The notes below the pieces were generated by a model that saw nothing but the letters and a program-made list of their open reading frames with translations, did not search any database and was not told where the DNA came from. A DNA stretch of 61,115 nt from Bacteroidia bacterium (GTDB lineage Bacteria; Bacteroidota; Bacteroidia; Flavobacteriales_D; Sanyastnellaceae). Shown one piece after another: positions 17,078 to 26,144 of the stretch. The position numbers and the translations under genes were made by a program. How positions within the stretch are numbered: position 1 is the first letter of the stretch; every line of letters starts with the position of its first letter. The stretch covers positions 1 through 61,115 of the forward strand of contig JAUICJ010000017.1 in NCBI GenBank assembly GCA_030427925.1. Reading direction: 5' to 3'.

Positions 17078-17752
17078 ATGTCACACGATGAAGGCCCCGC
17101 CATTCCCCTCGATTTCGAGCGGGTGGATGTTTTCGAAATGCAGCAGCGGGCGCGTGCCCTGAAGGACCAGTGGTCGCGTCGTCGATCGGTGCGTGATTTC
17201 TCGACCGAGCCCATTCCGTTGGACGTGGTCCGGGATTGCATCGCCGCGGCCGCTGCAGCGCCTTCCGGGGCCAACAAGCAGCCTTGGACGTTCTGCCTCG
17301 TGACGAATCCGCAATTGAAGCGCCGCATCCGGGAGGCCGCCGAAGAGGAGGAGCGAGCGAATTACGCGGGGCGCATGTCGGACCGGTGGCTGCGGGATTT
17401 GGCCCCACTGGGAACGGATGCGAACAAGCCACACATTGAGGACGCGCCCGCGCTCATCATCGTGTTCCGGCGGCCGTTCGAGTGGGCCGAAGACGGCGGT
17501 AAGGTGCCGAGTTATTACGTGAATGAATCGGTCGGCATCGCGGTGGGCATGCTGATTGCGGCGCTTCATTCGGCGGGGTTGGCGACGTTGCCGCACACGC
17601 CTTCGCCGATGGATTTTTTGGCCCAAATCCTCGACCGCCCTGCGAACGAACGCGCCTACCTGCTCTTGCCCGTGGGATACCCCGCAGATGGCGCCCACGT
17701 TCCGCAAATTCAACGGAAAAAATGGCCCGATGTCTGTGTTGAATTCAATTGA
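17078..17752 (+). CDS. Nitroreductase family flavoprotein
   Basis: 224 residues, predicted FMN-dependent NAD(P)H oxidoreductase. The N-terminal FMN motif SRRRSVRDFS (about residues 33-42), AAAAAPSGANKQPW (about 58-71) and the C-terminal LLLPVGYPA are seen. The spacing and the length of the N-terminal extension recall the BluB / iodotyrosine deiodinase branch rather than classical NfsB. The substrate cannot be inferred. It is transcribed from its own box rather than as part of the MlaEF unit. Confidence 0.85.
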   Translation: MSHDEGPAIPLDFERVDVFEMQQRARALKDQWSRRRSVRDFSTEPIPLDVVRDCIAAAAAAPSGANKQPWTFCLVTNPQLKRRIREAAEEEERANYAGRMSDRWLRDLAPLGTDANKPHIEDAPALIIVFRRPFEWAEDGGKVPSYYVNESVGIAVGMLIAALHSAGLATLPHTPSPMDFLAQILDRPANERAYLLLPVGYPADGAHVPQIQRKKWPDVCVEFN

Positions 17753-17822
17753 AAATCAGCGTTTTGTGCTGAAAAAATCAAAAAAGCGCAGCCGAGGTGT
17801 CGAAGGTCTGTAATTCCTGTGG

Positions 17823-17830
17823 TTACTTTG
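17823..17830 (+). promoter_or_regulatory. Probable -7 box TTACTTTG of the acpP operon
   Basis: One mismatch to TAnnTTTG, 23 nt before the acpP ATG, leaving a short leader. The upstream 70 bp are A-rich. Confidence 0.5.
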
Positions 17831-17853
17831 CGCCCCGAAAGAAATCCTTAGCC

Positions 17854-18087
17854 ATGTCTGAGATTCAAGAAAAAGTAACGGCGATCATCGTCGACAAGTT
17901 GGGAGTTGATGCTGGAGAAGTGACCCTCGAGGCATCGTTCACGAACGACCTTGGAGCCGACTCCTTGGACACCGTTGAGCTCATCATGGAGTTCGAAAAA
18001 GAGTTCAACATCGCCATCCCTGACGACCAAGCCGAGAAGATCAGCACGGTGGGTCAAGCGGTGGAGTACATCTCTGCGAACGTATAA
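17854..18087 (+). CDS. acpP: Acyl carrier protein
   Basis: Carries growing acyl chains on phosphopantetheine. 77 acidic residues with the attachment site [12 protein letters not shown] (Ser at about 37) and a C-terminal AVEYI helix. ATG 17854 (MSEIQEKV) is the family start; an upstream ATG at 17797 would add 19 foreign residues and overlap the promoter. It lies 12 bp before fabF. Confidence 0.97.
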   Translation: MSEIQEKVTAIIVDKLGVDAGEVTLEASFTNDLGADSLDTVELIMEFEKEFNIAIPDDQAEKISTVGQAVEYISANV

Positions 18088-18099
18088 ATCCGCACTCCC

Positions 18100-19359
18100 A
18101 TGGAGTTGAAGCGGGTAGTTGTAACGGGGCTTGGAGCCTTGACTCCCATCGGAAATACCGTTGAGGAGTACTGGGAGGGGTTGAAGAATGGTGTGAGCGG
18201 GGCAGCCCCCATCACGCGGTTCGATGCTTCGAAATTCAAGACCCGTTTTGCGTGCGAAGTCAAGAACTTTGACGTGCAGGAGTTCATCGACCGCCGCGAA
18301 GCGCGGAAGATGGACCTCTTTACGCAGTACGCCATCGTCGCATCCGACGAGGCGCTTCGCAACGCGCAACTGATCGGAGAAGGAGCTCATGCGGTCAATC
18401 CGGATCGCGTAGGGGTCATTTGGGGTTCAGGGATTGGGGGGTTCCAAACCTTCATGAACGAGGCCCGGGACTTCTATGCGGGGGACGGAACGCCGCGCTT
18501 CTCGCCGTTCTTCATCCCCATGATGATTTCGGACATCGCCGCAGGCCAAATCTCGATGCGCCACGGCTACCGCGGTCCGAACTTCTGCACGGTCTCGGCG
18601 TGTGCCAGCGGCACCAACGCGATGATCGATGCCTTCAACTACCTGCGTTTGGGCAAAGCGGACGTCATCGTAACCGGAGGCTCGGAGGCCGCCGTGGTGG
18701 AAGGAGGCATCGGGGGCTTCAACGCCCTGAAAGCGCTTTCGACCCGGAACGACGATCCAGCCTCGGCCTCGCGCCCGTTTGATGCGACCCGCGATGGGTT
18801 CGTCTTGGGTGAAGGTGCAGGGGCCATTGTCCTCGAGACCTACGATCATGCCATTGCGCGGGGCGCCACCATCTACGCTGAAATGGTGGGTGGCGGCATG
18901 AGCGCGGATGCGCACCACCTGACCGCTCCTCATCCGGAGGGCTTGGGGGCGCGCAATGTGATGAAGGCCGCGCTGGACGATGCGGGCATGGCCCCCGACG
19001 AACTGGATTACGTGAACGTGCACGGCACCTCGACCCCGCTGGGCGATGTGGCGGAAACGTTGGCCATCAAGGAAGTCTTCGGCGACCACGCTTACAACCT
19101 GAGCATCTCTTCGACCAAGTCCATGACGGGTCACCTGCTTGGAGCCGCGGGCGCCATCGAAGGCATTGCGTCGATTTTGGCGGTGCGCCACGGAATTGTT
19201 CCTCCGACCATCAACTTCGAGCATCCGGACGAGCAGATCGACCAGCGGCTCGACTTGACGTTGAACCAAGCGAAGGTCCGCCCGGTTCGTGCGGCCCTTT
19301 CGAACACCTTCGGATTCGGCGGGCACAACGCCTCGGTGGTGTTCAAAGCCCTCTCCTGA
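18100..19359 (+). CDS. fabF: 3-oxoacyl-ACP synthase II
   Basis: Elongating ketosynthase of fatty acid synthesis. 419 residues, full length, with the catalytic Cys in VSACASGT at about 164-171, the two active-site histidines in VHGTSTPLGD and MTGHLLGAAG, and the C-terminal SNTFGFGGHNAS. It is the second gene of acpP-fabF-rnc, a conserved order in many bacteria. Confidence 0.98.
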   Translation: MELKRVVVTGLGALTPIGNTVEEYWEGLKNGVSGAAPITRFDASKFKTRFACEVKNFDVQEFIDRREARKMDLFTQYAIVASDEALRNAQLIGEGAHAVNPDRVGVIWGSGIGGFQTFMNEARDFYAGDGTPRFSPFFIPMMISDIAAGQISMRHGYRGPNFCTVSACASGTNAMIDAFNYLRLGKADVIVTGGSEAAVVEGGIGGFNALKALSTRNDDPASASRPFDATRDGFVLGEGAGAIVLETYDHAIARGATIYAEMVGGGMSADAHHLTAPHPEGLGARNVMKAALDDAGMAPDELDYVNVHGTSTPLGDVAETLAIKEVFGDHAYNLSISSTKSMTGHLLGAAGAIEGIASILAVRHGIVPPTINFEHPDEQIDQRLDLTLNQAKVRPVRAALSNTFGFGGHNASVVFKALS

Positions 19360-19362
19360 TTC

Positions 19363-20385
19363 ATGCCACAGCGCGTGGTGAATTGGCTGAAGCGATTGGT
19401 CCCTGGGCAGGACAAACCTGCCACCATCGATCAATTGGTGAAGCGCGAGTTTGGCTTGCGCATCAAGCACCGAGCCCACTACGACGAGGCACTTACCCAC
19501 GCGTCCCTGCTCGACGGCGACGAAACCGGCCTCCGGAGCAATGAGCGCTTGGAGTTTTTAGGCGATTGTGCATTGGATTTGGCCATCGCGAGTTACTTAT
19601 TCGATTCCTTCCCGGATGATCAGGAAGGGGCCTTGACGCAGCGCAAATCGAAGATTGTCAACCGCAAAACCCTCAATTTGCTCGGAGACCGGATGGGGTT
19701 GCCTGCGCTGATTCGATCCAAGATGCGGCGCCAAGACATCCAAGACACCGTCGTCGGCAATGCCCTCGAAGCGCTCATCGGTGCCATTTATTTGGACCAC
19801 GGCTTTGAAAAGACCCGTCGGGCGCTGCTGCGCATGATCAAGCGCCACGGTGCCGACGAAAAGGTTCACCAAACCGTGGACTTCAAGTCGAAGTTGTTTC
19901 ATTGGAGCCAGAGCCGCAAAAAGCGCTTGACGTTTGACGTGGTGGACGAGTCTTCCGTAGACGGGGAATCCGTCTATGTGATGCAAGCGCGCGTGGATGG
20001 GGTCGTATTTGGAGAAGGGGAAGGCCGCTCAAAGAAGTTGGCTGAGCAGGCGGCCGCTCGGATTGCTTGGAAGGAGGTGTTCGATCGCGGTTTGTTGGAG
20101 GATGGGGAGCCGGGACCGGTCGAGGAAAAGCCCGCTCAGCCCAAGGGTCGGCCACGCGGACCTCGGGGGCAGGGAGCTCGCGAAAAAGCCTCGAAGAAGA
20201 AGCTCGAACCGGCCACTCCGAAGAAAGACACCGAACCCCAAAGCCGTTCGCGTCGGAAGCCGCGCGTAGAAAAGCCAAAGGAGCCCTCAAAGCCTCGTCC
20301 TGCGCGCAAGCCGAAGGACGCGCCTGAATCCTCCCCTCCGCCTCAGGCGCGCCGCCGCATGCGCAGGAAGCCGTCGGATTCATAA
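19363..20385 (+). CDS. rnc: Ribonuclease III with long basic tail
   Basis: Cleaves double-stranded RNA in rRNA and mRNA processing. The RNase III domain (about residues 25-165) has the signature NERLEFLGDCALDL with its metal-binding acidic residues and a second site in VVGNALEALIGAIYLD. The dsRNA-binding domain follows (about 170-235, ending RSKKLAEQAAARIAW). Residues from about 240 to 340 are a low-complexity tail of Lys, Arg, Pro and Glu, making the protein about 100 residues longer than the usual form. It starts 3 bp after the fabF stop. Confidence 0.96.
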   Translation: MPQRVVNWLKRLVPGQDKPATIDQLVKREFGLRIKHRAHYDEALTHASLLDGDETGLRSNERLEFLGDCALDLAIASYLFDSFPDDQEGALTQRKSKIVNRKTLNLLGDRMGLPALIRSKMRRQDIQDTVVGNALEALIGAIYLDHGFEKTRRALLRMIKRHGADEKVHQTVDFKSKLFHWSQSRKKRLTFDVVDESSVDGESVYVMQARVDGVVFGEGEGRSKKLAEQAAARIAWKEVFDRGLLEDGEPGPVEEKPAQPKGRPRGPRGQGAREKASKKKLEPATPKKDTEPQSRSRRKPRVEKPKEPSKPRPARKPKDAPESSPPPQARRRMRRKPSDS

Positions 20386-20427
20386 ACGGTTAACGCACGG
20401 GTGTGCAGGGCGCATCGTTCAAATCCG

Positions 20428-20435
20428 TATTTTCG
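20428..20435 (+). promoter_or_regulatory. -7 box TATTTTCG of the IPExxxVDY gene
   Basis: TAnnTTCG ending 6 nt before the ATG at 20442. It excludes the earlier in-frame start. Confidence 0.55.
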
Positions 20436-20441
20436 CCGCGC

Positions 20442-20894
20442 ATGCAATGGTTGGAAGGCGATTTTGAGGAGAGCTGCGATTTCAGGCTATTCGGGTTGAC
20501 CTCCCATGCGGGGAGTCACCGGTTGTGCTGGGAAATGAACCGGTTGCTCGGTTGGTCGTTGGCGTATCACATGGAATTGGTCCCCGATGAACGTGCAGGG
20601 GATGTGCGCTATGTGGTTCACCGGTTCGTGTCGGAGGACACGGGGGTGGATGTTGCGCTGATTGCGAACCGCTTGCCCGAGTCGCAGTTGGTCAGTGGAT
20701 TGCCGCGGGTGGATTTCCTGCTTCGTTTGGGCGAAGACACGGAAGAGGTGGACCAAATCGTGCGCACCATACGAGGAATGAAGCTCGTGACGTTGTTGGC
20801 CGAAGTCAACCCACTGAAAACCGGGGCGTTCGAGCGCGTCGCCTTCCTGGACAGACCAGAGGACTTGAGGCCTGTGAGTAATGGATTACCGTAA
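20442..20894 (+). CDS. IPExxxVDY family protein
   Basis: 150 residues, cytoplasmic, no catalytic motif recognised. The family is a Bacteroidetes-specific small protein usually encoded beside rnc and pyk; the position here matches. The name-giving motif is altered: NRLPESQLVSGLPRVDFLLRL contains LPE and a VDF in place of IPE and VDY. The start at 20442 (MQWLEGDFEES) is chosen from the -7 box. The gene overlaps the longer possible start of pyk by 14 nt. Function unknown. Confidence 0.7.
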   Translation: MQWLEGDFEESCDFRLFGLTSHAGSHRLCWEMNRLLGWSLAYHMELVPDERAGDVRYVVHRFVSEDTGVDVALIANRLPESQLVSGLPRVDFLLRLGEDTEEVDQIVRTIRGMKLVTLLAEVNPLKTGAFERVAFLDRPEDLRPVSNGLP

Positions 20895-20904
20895 ACAAGG
20901 ACCG

Positions 20905-22323
20905 ATGAAACGGACGAAGATTGTAGCAACGATGGGACCGGCTTCGGCCCCACGTGAAGTGATGAAGGAACTGGTGATGGCGGGCATGAATGTGGTGCGC
21001 TTGAACTTTTCGCACGGAGAGCACAGCGTGCATGGACAGGTGTTGGACACCATCCGGAGCATTGACGAGGAATTGGGGACGCACACGGCGACCTTGGCTG
21101 ACTTGCAAGGCCCGAAGCTTCGCGTAGGCGAGATCGAGGGCGGCGTGATGATGCTGGAAGTCGGTTCGGAACTCCTCATTCGCACGGGCAAGGAAGTCGG
21201 CAAGGACGGCGTCGTCTACACGAACTACATGCAGTTCGCATCCGACGTGAAGCCGGGGGAACCCGTGCTTTTGGACGACGGGAAGTTGCGCTTGGAAGTG
21301 CTGGAAACGAACGGTAAGGATGAGGTGCGCTGCCGCGTGACGTATGGCGGTCCGTTGAAGCCGCGCAAGGGCGTGAACTTGCCCAGCACGGCCATTTCGT
21401 TGCCGTGCATTACTGAAAAGGACGCCAAGGATTTGGCTTTCGCGTTGGAGCAAGGCGTGGATTGGATCGGCTTGTCCTTTGTGCGCCGCGCCGAGGACAT
21501 TCGCGAATTGCGGAAGATCATCAACGAGGCAGGAAGCCACGCGCGCATCGTCGCGAAGATCGAGAAGCCCGAAGCGTTGGACGACCTCGAGAACATTTTG
21601 CGCTGCACCGATGCGGTGATGGTCGCCCGAGGCGATTTGGGCGTGGAGGTGCCGATGCAGGAGGTGCCGATGATTCAGAAGTCCATCATCAAGCAATGCA
21701 TGGAGCATGGTCGTCCGGTCATTGTGGCGACCCAAATGATGGAGTCGATGATTGAGGCCGCGGTGCCGACCCGTGCGGAGGTGAACGACGTCGCGAATGC
21801 GGTCCTCGATGGCGCTGACGCCGTCATGTTGAGCGCTGAGACGAGCGTGGGCGCTTATCCCGTCAACGCCGTTCGCGCCATGACCGAAATCTGCACCTCG
21901 GTCGAACAGCACGACACGATCTACCACCACGAGCGCCCGCCATTCAGCCCGGACGAAGACCGATTCATCAGCGACAGCATTTGCTACAACGCGTGCCGAT
22001 TGGCCAAACGCGTCGAGGCCCAGGCCATCATCACGATGTCCTTCTCGGGCTACACGGCCATGCAGGTCGCGAGCCAACGTCCTGCTTCAGCCATTCACTT
22101 GTTCACGGCGAACAAGCGGATTTTGAAGCAGATGAGTTTGGTGTGGGGCGTGACCGCTCACCCCTATGTGAAGATGGTGAGCACCGACCACACCATTGCC
22201 GACATCAAATACGTCCTGAAAAAGGATGGGCACGTGCAGCCCGGCGATTTCATCATTCACCTCGCCTCGATGCCCATCGCCGATGCGGGGATGACGAACA
22301 TGCTGAAGCTGGGCCGCGTTTAA
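20905..22323 (+). CDS. pyk: Pyruvate kinase
   Basis: Last ATP-yielding step of glycolysis. 472 residues from ATG 20905 (MKRTKIVATMGPAS, the usual family N-terminus). ATG 20881 would add eight residues and overlap the previous gene, and cannot be excluded. Seen are LNFSHG, the catalytic MVARGDLGVEVP.EEVP-type segment, the K+/phosphoenolpyruvate region IEKPEAL and the signature TQMMESMI..PTRAEVNDVANAVLDGADAVMLSAETS. A C-terminal domain ending in LGRV is present, so the enzyme is complete. Confidence 0.97.
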   Translation: MKRTKIVATMGPASAPREVMKELVMAGMNVVRLNFSHGEHSVHGQVLDTIRSIDEELGTHTATLADLQGPKLRVGEIEGGVMMLEVGSELLIRTGKEVGKDGVVYTNYMQFASDVKPGEPVLLDDGKLRLEVLETNGKDEVRCRVTYGGPLKPRKGVNLPSTAISLPCITEKDAKDLAFALEQGVDWIGLSFVRRAEDIRELRKIINEAGSHARIVAKIEKPEALDDLENILRCTDAVMVARGDLGVEVPMQEVPMIQKSIIKQCMEHGRPVIVATQMMESMIEAAVPTRAEVNDVANAVLDGADAVMLSAETSVGAYPVNAVRAMTEICTSVEQHDTIYHHERPPFSPDEDRFISDSICYNACRLAKRVEAQAIITMSFSGYTAMQVASQRPASAIHLFTANKRILKQMSLVWGVTAHPYVKMVSTDHTIADIKYVLKKDGHVQPGDFIIHLASMPIADAGMTNMLKLGRV

Positions 22324-22345
22324 GGCAGGCCTGCGCTCGACGGCG

Positions 22346-22353
22346 TATCTTTG
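22346..22353 (+). promoter_or_regulatory. -7 box TATCTTTG of ileS
   Basis: Exact TAnnTTTG ending 6 nt before the ATG at 22360. The TTG at 22351, which overlaps the box, is therefore not the start. Confidence 0.65.
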
Positions 22354-22359
22354 CCGGCG

Positions 22360-25300
22360 ATGAGCAAGCGATTCCCCGAACGCGGCGCCCTGAATTTGGC
22401 GGCAACCGCGGATGAAATCCTGTCTGTTTGGGAGCAAGAACAGACCTTCCACCGAAGCGTGGAACAACGGCCCGCGGACCGTCCCTTCGTGTTCTTCGAG
22501 GGGCCGCCCTCTGCGAACGGAATGCCCGGGATCCACCACGTGATGGCCCGGGCGCTCAAGGACATCGTGTGCCGCTACCAAACCCTCAAAGGCCACCGCG
22601 TCGAGCGCAAAGCCGGTTGGGACACCCACGGGTTGCCGGTCGAACTCGGCGTGGAGAAGGAACTCGGCATCACGAAAGAGGACATCGGGAAGAAGCTCAC
22701 CATCGAGGAATACAACGATGCCTGCCGCAAGGCCGTCATGCGCTACACGGACGTTTGGAACGACCTCACCCGCAAGATGGGGTACTGGGTTGACATGGAT
22801 TCGCCGTACGTGACGTACGAGCCGAAGTACATGGAGTCGGTGTGGTGGTTGCTGAAGCAGCTTTACGACAAAGGGCTCATCTACAAGGGCTACACCATCC
22901 AGCCCTACAGCCCCAAAGCGGGCACGGGCCTCAGTTCGCACGAGCTCAACCAGCCCGGTGCCTACCGCGACGTGAAGGACACCACGATCGTGGCGCAGTT
23001 CCGGACGCCGGTGGATTGTGCGAACCGCATCAAGGCCCATGCCGGCGAGGGCGCAAAGGCGCTGGCGGATTTGCCCGTGGATTTGTTGGCGTGGACGACC
23101 ACCCCGTGGACGCTGCCGTCGAACACGGCACTGACCGTCGGTCCGGAGATCACCTACGCCCTCGTGCGCACCCGCAACCGCTACACGGACGAGGAGGTGC
23201 TCGTGGTGCTCGCCGAGGCGCTCATCGGGAAGCATTTCGGGGGAAAGAAGGCGCCGGAGCATGAGGTGGTGGCCACGTTCAAAGGCCAAGACCTGTGCGG
23301 CGCGCGGTACGAACAGCTGCTGGACTGGGCGAGTCCGTTGGAGGACGTGGCCGATGCGTTCCGGGTGATTCCGGGCGACTTCGTGACCACCGAGGATGGA
23401 ACGGGCATTGTGCACACCGCGCCCACGTTTGGGGCGGACGACGCGCGGGTGGCTGCGGCTGCGGGCGTGCCGCCGCTGTTGGTGGAGGACGAGCACGGCA
23501 ATGCGGTTCCGTTGGTCGATTTGCAAGGCCGGTTCCGCGTGGGGCCGCTCGCCGGACGCTACGTGAAGGAGGAGTATTACGACGAGGGCGAGGCGCCTGA
23601 ACGATCGGTGGACGTGGAGATTGCCATCGGGCTGAAGGAACGGGGCAGGGCGTTTTTGGTCGAGAAGTACGAGCACAATTACCCCCACTGCTGGCGGACG
23701 GACAAGCCGATTCTGTACTACCCGCTGGACAGCTGGTTCATCCAGGCGACGGCGGCGAAGGAACGCATGGCGGAGCTGAACGATACGATCCGGTGGAAGC
23801 CGGCGAGCACGGGGACGGGCCGCTTCGGCAAGTGGCTGGAAAACCTGAACGATTGGAACCTGAGCCGGAGCCGGTTTTGGGGCATTCCGATTCCGATTTG
23901 GCGGACCGAGGACGGGTCGGAGACGCGGTGCATCGGGTCTGTTGAGGAGTTGCAGGCGGCGTGTGAGGAGGCGGTGGCGGCCGGGCTGATGGCGGCGAAT
24001 CCGCTCGCGGGCTTTGTGGCGGGCGACATGAGCGCCGAGAATTACGCCCAGGTTGATTTGCACAAGCATTTCGTGGACCAAATCGTGCTCAAGTCCAGCA
24101 CCGGCGCCCCGATGCGCCGGGAGGCGGACCTGATCGATGTTTGGTTCGACAGCGGCAGCATGCCCTACGCCCAGTGGCACTACCCCTTCGAGAACCGCGA
24201 CAAGGTCGACGCGGGCAACGCGTTCCCCGCCGATTTCATCGCGGAGGGCGTGGACCAAACCCGCGGCTGGTTCTATACCCTCCACGCCATCGCCACCATG
24301 GTCTTTGACCGCGTGGCTTATAAGGCGGTAATCAGCAACGGTTTGGTCCTCGACAAGAACGGCCAAAAGATGTCCAAGCGGCTCGGCAATGCGGTCGATC
24401 CGTTCGCCACGCTGCAACAGCACGGCCCGGATGCGACCCGCTGGTACATGATTTCCAACGCCCAACCTTGGGACAACCTGAAGTTCGACGAAGCGGGCAT
24501 CGGGGAAGTCACCCGGCGGTTCTTCGGGACGTTGCACAACACCTACAACTTCCTCGCCCTGTACGCGAACATCGACGGATGGGACGGGAGCGAAGCGGCA
24601 CCCGCTGTGGCCGACCGCCCGGAAATCGACCGGTGGATCCTGTCGCGCCTCCATTCGCTCATCGCGGAGGTGGACGCGGCGTACACAGACCTTGAGCCGA
24701 CGCGTGCGGCCCGCGCCATCCAAGACTTCACGGTCGACGAGTTGTCGAACTGGCACGTGCGCCTCAGCCGGCGCCGGTTCTGGAAGGGCGAAATGACGGC
24801 GGACAAGCTCAGCGCTTACGCCACCCTCACCGAATGCCTTGAAGCGATCGCGTTGATGTCTGCCCCGATCGCGCCGTTCGTGATGGACCGGTTGTACCGG
24901 GACTTGGGGGCGGCGATGGCCCGACCGCAGACCGCCGCGGATTGGGCGGATTCCGTGCACCTCGCGGACTTCCCCGTTTCCGACGCTTCGAAAATCGACC
25001 CGGAACTCGAAGCGCGCATGGCCTTGGCGCAGCAGCTCACGTCGCAGGTGCTGAGCTTGCGCAAGCGGGAAAAACTGCGCGTTCGCCAGCCCTTGCGCCG
25101 CATCATGGTGCCTGCGCTCACGTCCGAACTCCAACAGCGCTTGGCTGCGGTTCAGGAACTCGTGTTGGCGGAAGTGAACGTCAAGGCGCTGGAAGTGCTG
25201 ACCGACGGAGACGGAGGCATCGTGAAGGTGGTCAAGCCGGATTTCAAGGCGTTGGGACCGCGTTACGGCAAGCGAATGAAGGCCCTCGCCGCCGCGGTGA

Positions 25301-25752
25301 ATGCGCTCACGGCCGATGAGGTGGCGCACTTGGAGCGCGATGGCCGCATCGAGGTGGAGCCGTCCGATGGCCTAGGCGCTGCGGAGGTGCTCCTTTCGGA
25401 TGTTGAAATCCAAACCCAGGACATCCCCGGCTGGACGGTCAGCGTTGAAGGCGGCGTGACGGTGGCCCTCGACGTGGTCCTCGACGACGCGTTGCGGGCC
25501 GAAGGACTTGCCCGGGAGCTGGTGAATCGCGTCCAAAACCTCCGCAAGGACAGCGGCCTGGAGGTCACGGATCGCATTGCGTTGACGGTTTCGGTCCCGG
25601 CTGATTTGCAAGGGGTTTTCCAACAGAATTTGGAGTATATTCGGGCCGAAGTCCTGGCTGAGGAAGTGGATTGGAACGGAGGCGGCGCAGGGACAGAAGT
25701 GGAGCTGATCGATGGGGTGACTGTCGGTTTGGCATTGAAAAAACTGGTTTAA
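22360..25752 (+). CDS. ileS: Isoleucyl-tRNA synthetase, long (type 2) form
   Basis: Charges tRNA-Ile. 1130 residues from ATG 22360. Class I motifs are GPPSANGMPGIHHVMAR (HIGH-type) at about 50-65, WDTHGLPVE, the editing domain in the middle, and KMSKR in GQKMSKRLGN at about 675. The length and the motif set match the eukaryote-like type 2 enzymes standard in Bacteroidetes, a group known for low sensitivity to mupirocin. The resistance itself is inferred from the family. It heads the run ileS-dksA-like-lspA with gaps of 13 and 7 bp. Confidence 0.97.
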   Translation: MSKRFPERGALNLAATADEILSVWEQEQTFHRSVEQRPADRPFVFFEGPPSANGMPGIHHVMARALKDIVCRYQTLKGHRVERKAGWDTHGLPVELGVEKELGITKEDIGKKLTIEEYNDACRKAVMRYTDVWNDLTRKMGYWVDMDSPYVTYEPKYMESVWWLLKQLYDKGLIYKGYTIQPYSPKAGTGLSSHELNQPGAYRDVKDTTIVAQFRTPVDCANRIKAHAGEGAKALADLPVDLLAWTTTPWTLPSNTALTVGPEITYALVRTRNRYTDEEVLVVLAEALIGKHFGGKKAPEHEVVATFKGQDLCGARYEQLLDWASPLEDVADAFRVIPGDFVTTEDGTGIVHTAPTFGADDARVAAAAGVPPLLVEDEHGNAVPLVDLQGRFRVGPLAGRYVKEEYYDEGEAPERSVDVEIAIGLKERGRAFLVEKYEHNYPHCWRTDKPILYYPLDSWFIQATAAKERMAELNDTIRWKPASTGTGRFGKWLENLNDWNLSRSRFWGIPIPIWRTEDGSETRCIGSVEELQAACEEAVAAGLMAANPLAGFVAGDMSAENYAQVDLHKHFVDQIVLKSSTGAPMRREADLIDVWFDSGSMPYAQWHYPFENRDKVDAGNAFPADFIAEGVDQTRGWFYTLHAIATMVFDRVAYKAVISNGLVLDKNGQKMSKRLGNAVDPFATLQQHGPDATRWYMISNAQPWDNLKFDEAGIGEVTRRFFGTLHNTYNFLALYANIDGWDGSEAAPAVADRPEIDRWILSRLHSLIAEVDAAYTDLEPTRAARAIQDFTVDELSNWHVRLSRRRFWKGEMTADKLSAYATLTECLEAIALMSAPIAPFVMDRLYRDLGAAMARPQTAADWADSVHLADFPVSDASKIDPELEARMALAQQLTSQVLSLRKREKLRVRQPLRRIMVPALTSELQQRLAAVQELVLAEVNVKALEVLTDGDGGIVKVVKPDFKALGPRYGKRMKALAAAVNALTADEVAHLERDGRIEVEPSDGLGAAEVLLSDVEIQTQDIPGWTVSVEGGVTVALDVVLDDALRAEGLARELVNRVQNLRKDSGLEVTDRIALTVSVPADLQGVFQQNLEYIRAEVLAEEVDWNGGGAGTEVELIDGVTVGLALKKLV

Positions 25753-25765
25753 GAAACGGAGAGAG

Positions 25766-26137
25766 ATGGCAGAAACCCGTTATTCAGACAGCGACCTCGC
25801 GGAATTCGAGGCGTTGATTCAAGAGAAACTCGGAGTGGCAAAAGAGAACTTGCAGGAACTCCAACGCGCCCTCTCGCACGAGGGCGACAACAGCACCGAT
25901 GACACGTCGCCCACCTTCAAGATGATGGAAGACGGCTCGGAAACCATGAGCCGCGAGGAAACGGCACAGCTGGCGGCGCGCCAACAAAAGTTCATCATGA
26001 ACTTGGAAAACGCCCTCCTCCGCATCAAGAACAAAACGTACGGCGTCTGCCGCGTCACGGGCAAGCTCATTCCGAAGGAGCGCCTGCGCCTTGTGCCGCA
26101 CGCGACAATGTCGATCGAAGCGAAGAATCGACAGTAA
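25766..26137 (+). CDS. TraR/DksA family protein, zinc site degenerate
   Basis: 123 residues. An N-terminal coiled coil (about 8-85, including TDDTSPTFKMMEDGSETMSREE near the expected tip) is followed by the C-terminal module YGVCRVTGKLIPKERLRLVPHAT. DksA proteins bind the RNA polymerase secondary channel and act with ppGpp. Of the four zinc cysteines only one remains, a feature of the Bacteroidetes branch, so metal binding is doubtful. Its place just before lspA and after ileS is common in this phylum. Confidence 0.88.
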   Translation: MAETRYSDSDLAEFEALIQEKLGVAKENLQELQRALSHEGDNSTDDTSPTFKMMEDGSETMSREETAQLAARQQKFIMNLENALLRIKNKTYGVCRVTGKLIPKERLRLVPHATMSIEAKNRQ

Positions 26138-26144
26138 GACCAGC

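Noticed and set aside
22087-25329. A 1080-residue open frame antisense to ileS
   Set aside because: It has no domain or signal features, its Arg/His/Val-rich composition is that of a GC-rich shadow frame, and ileS on the other strand is unmistakable.
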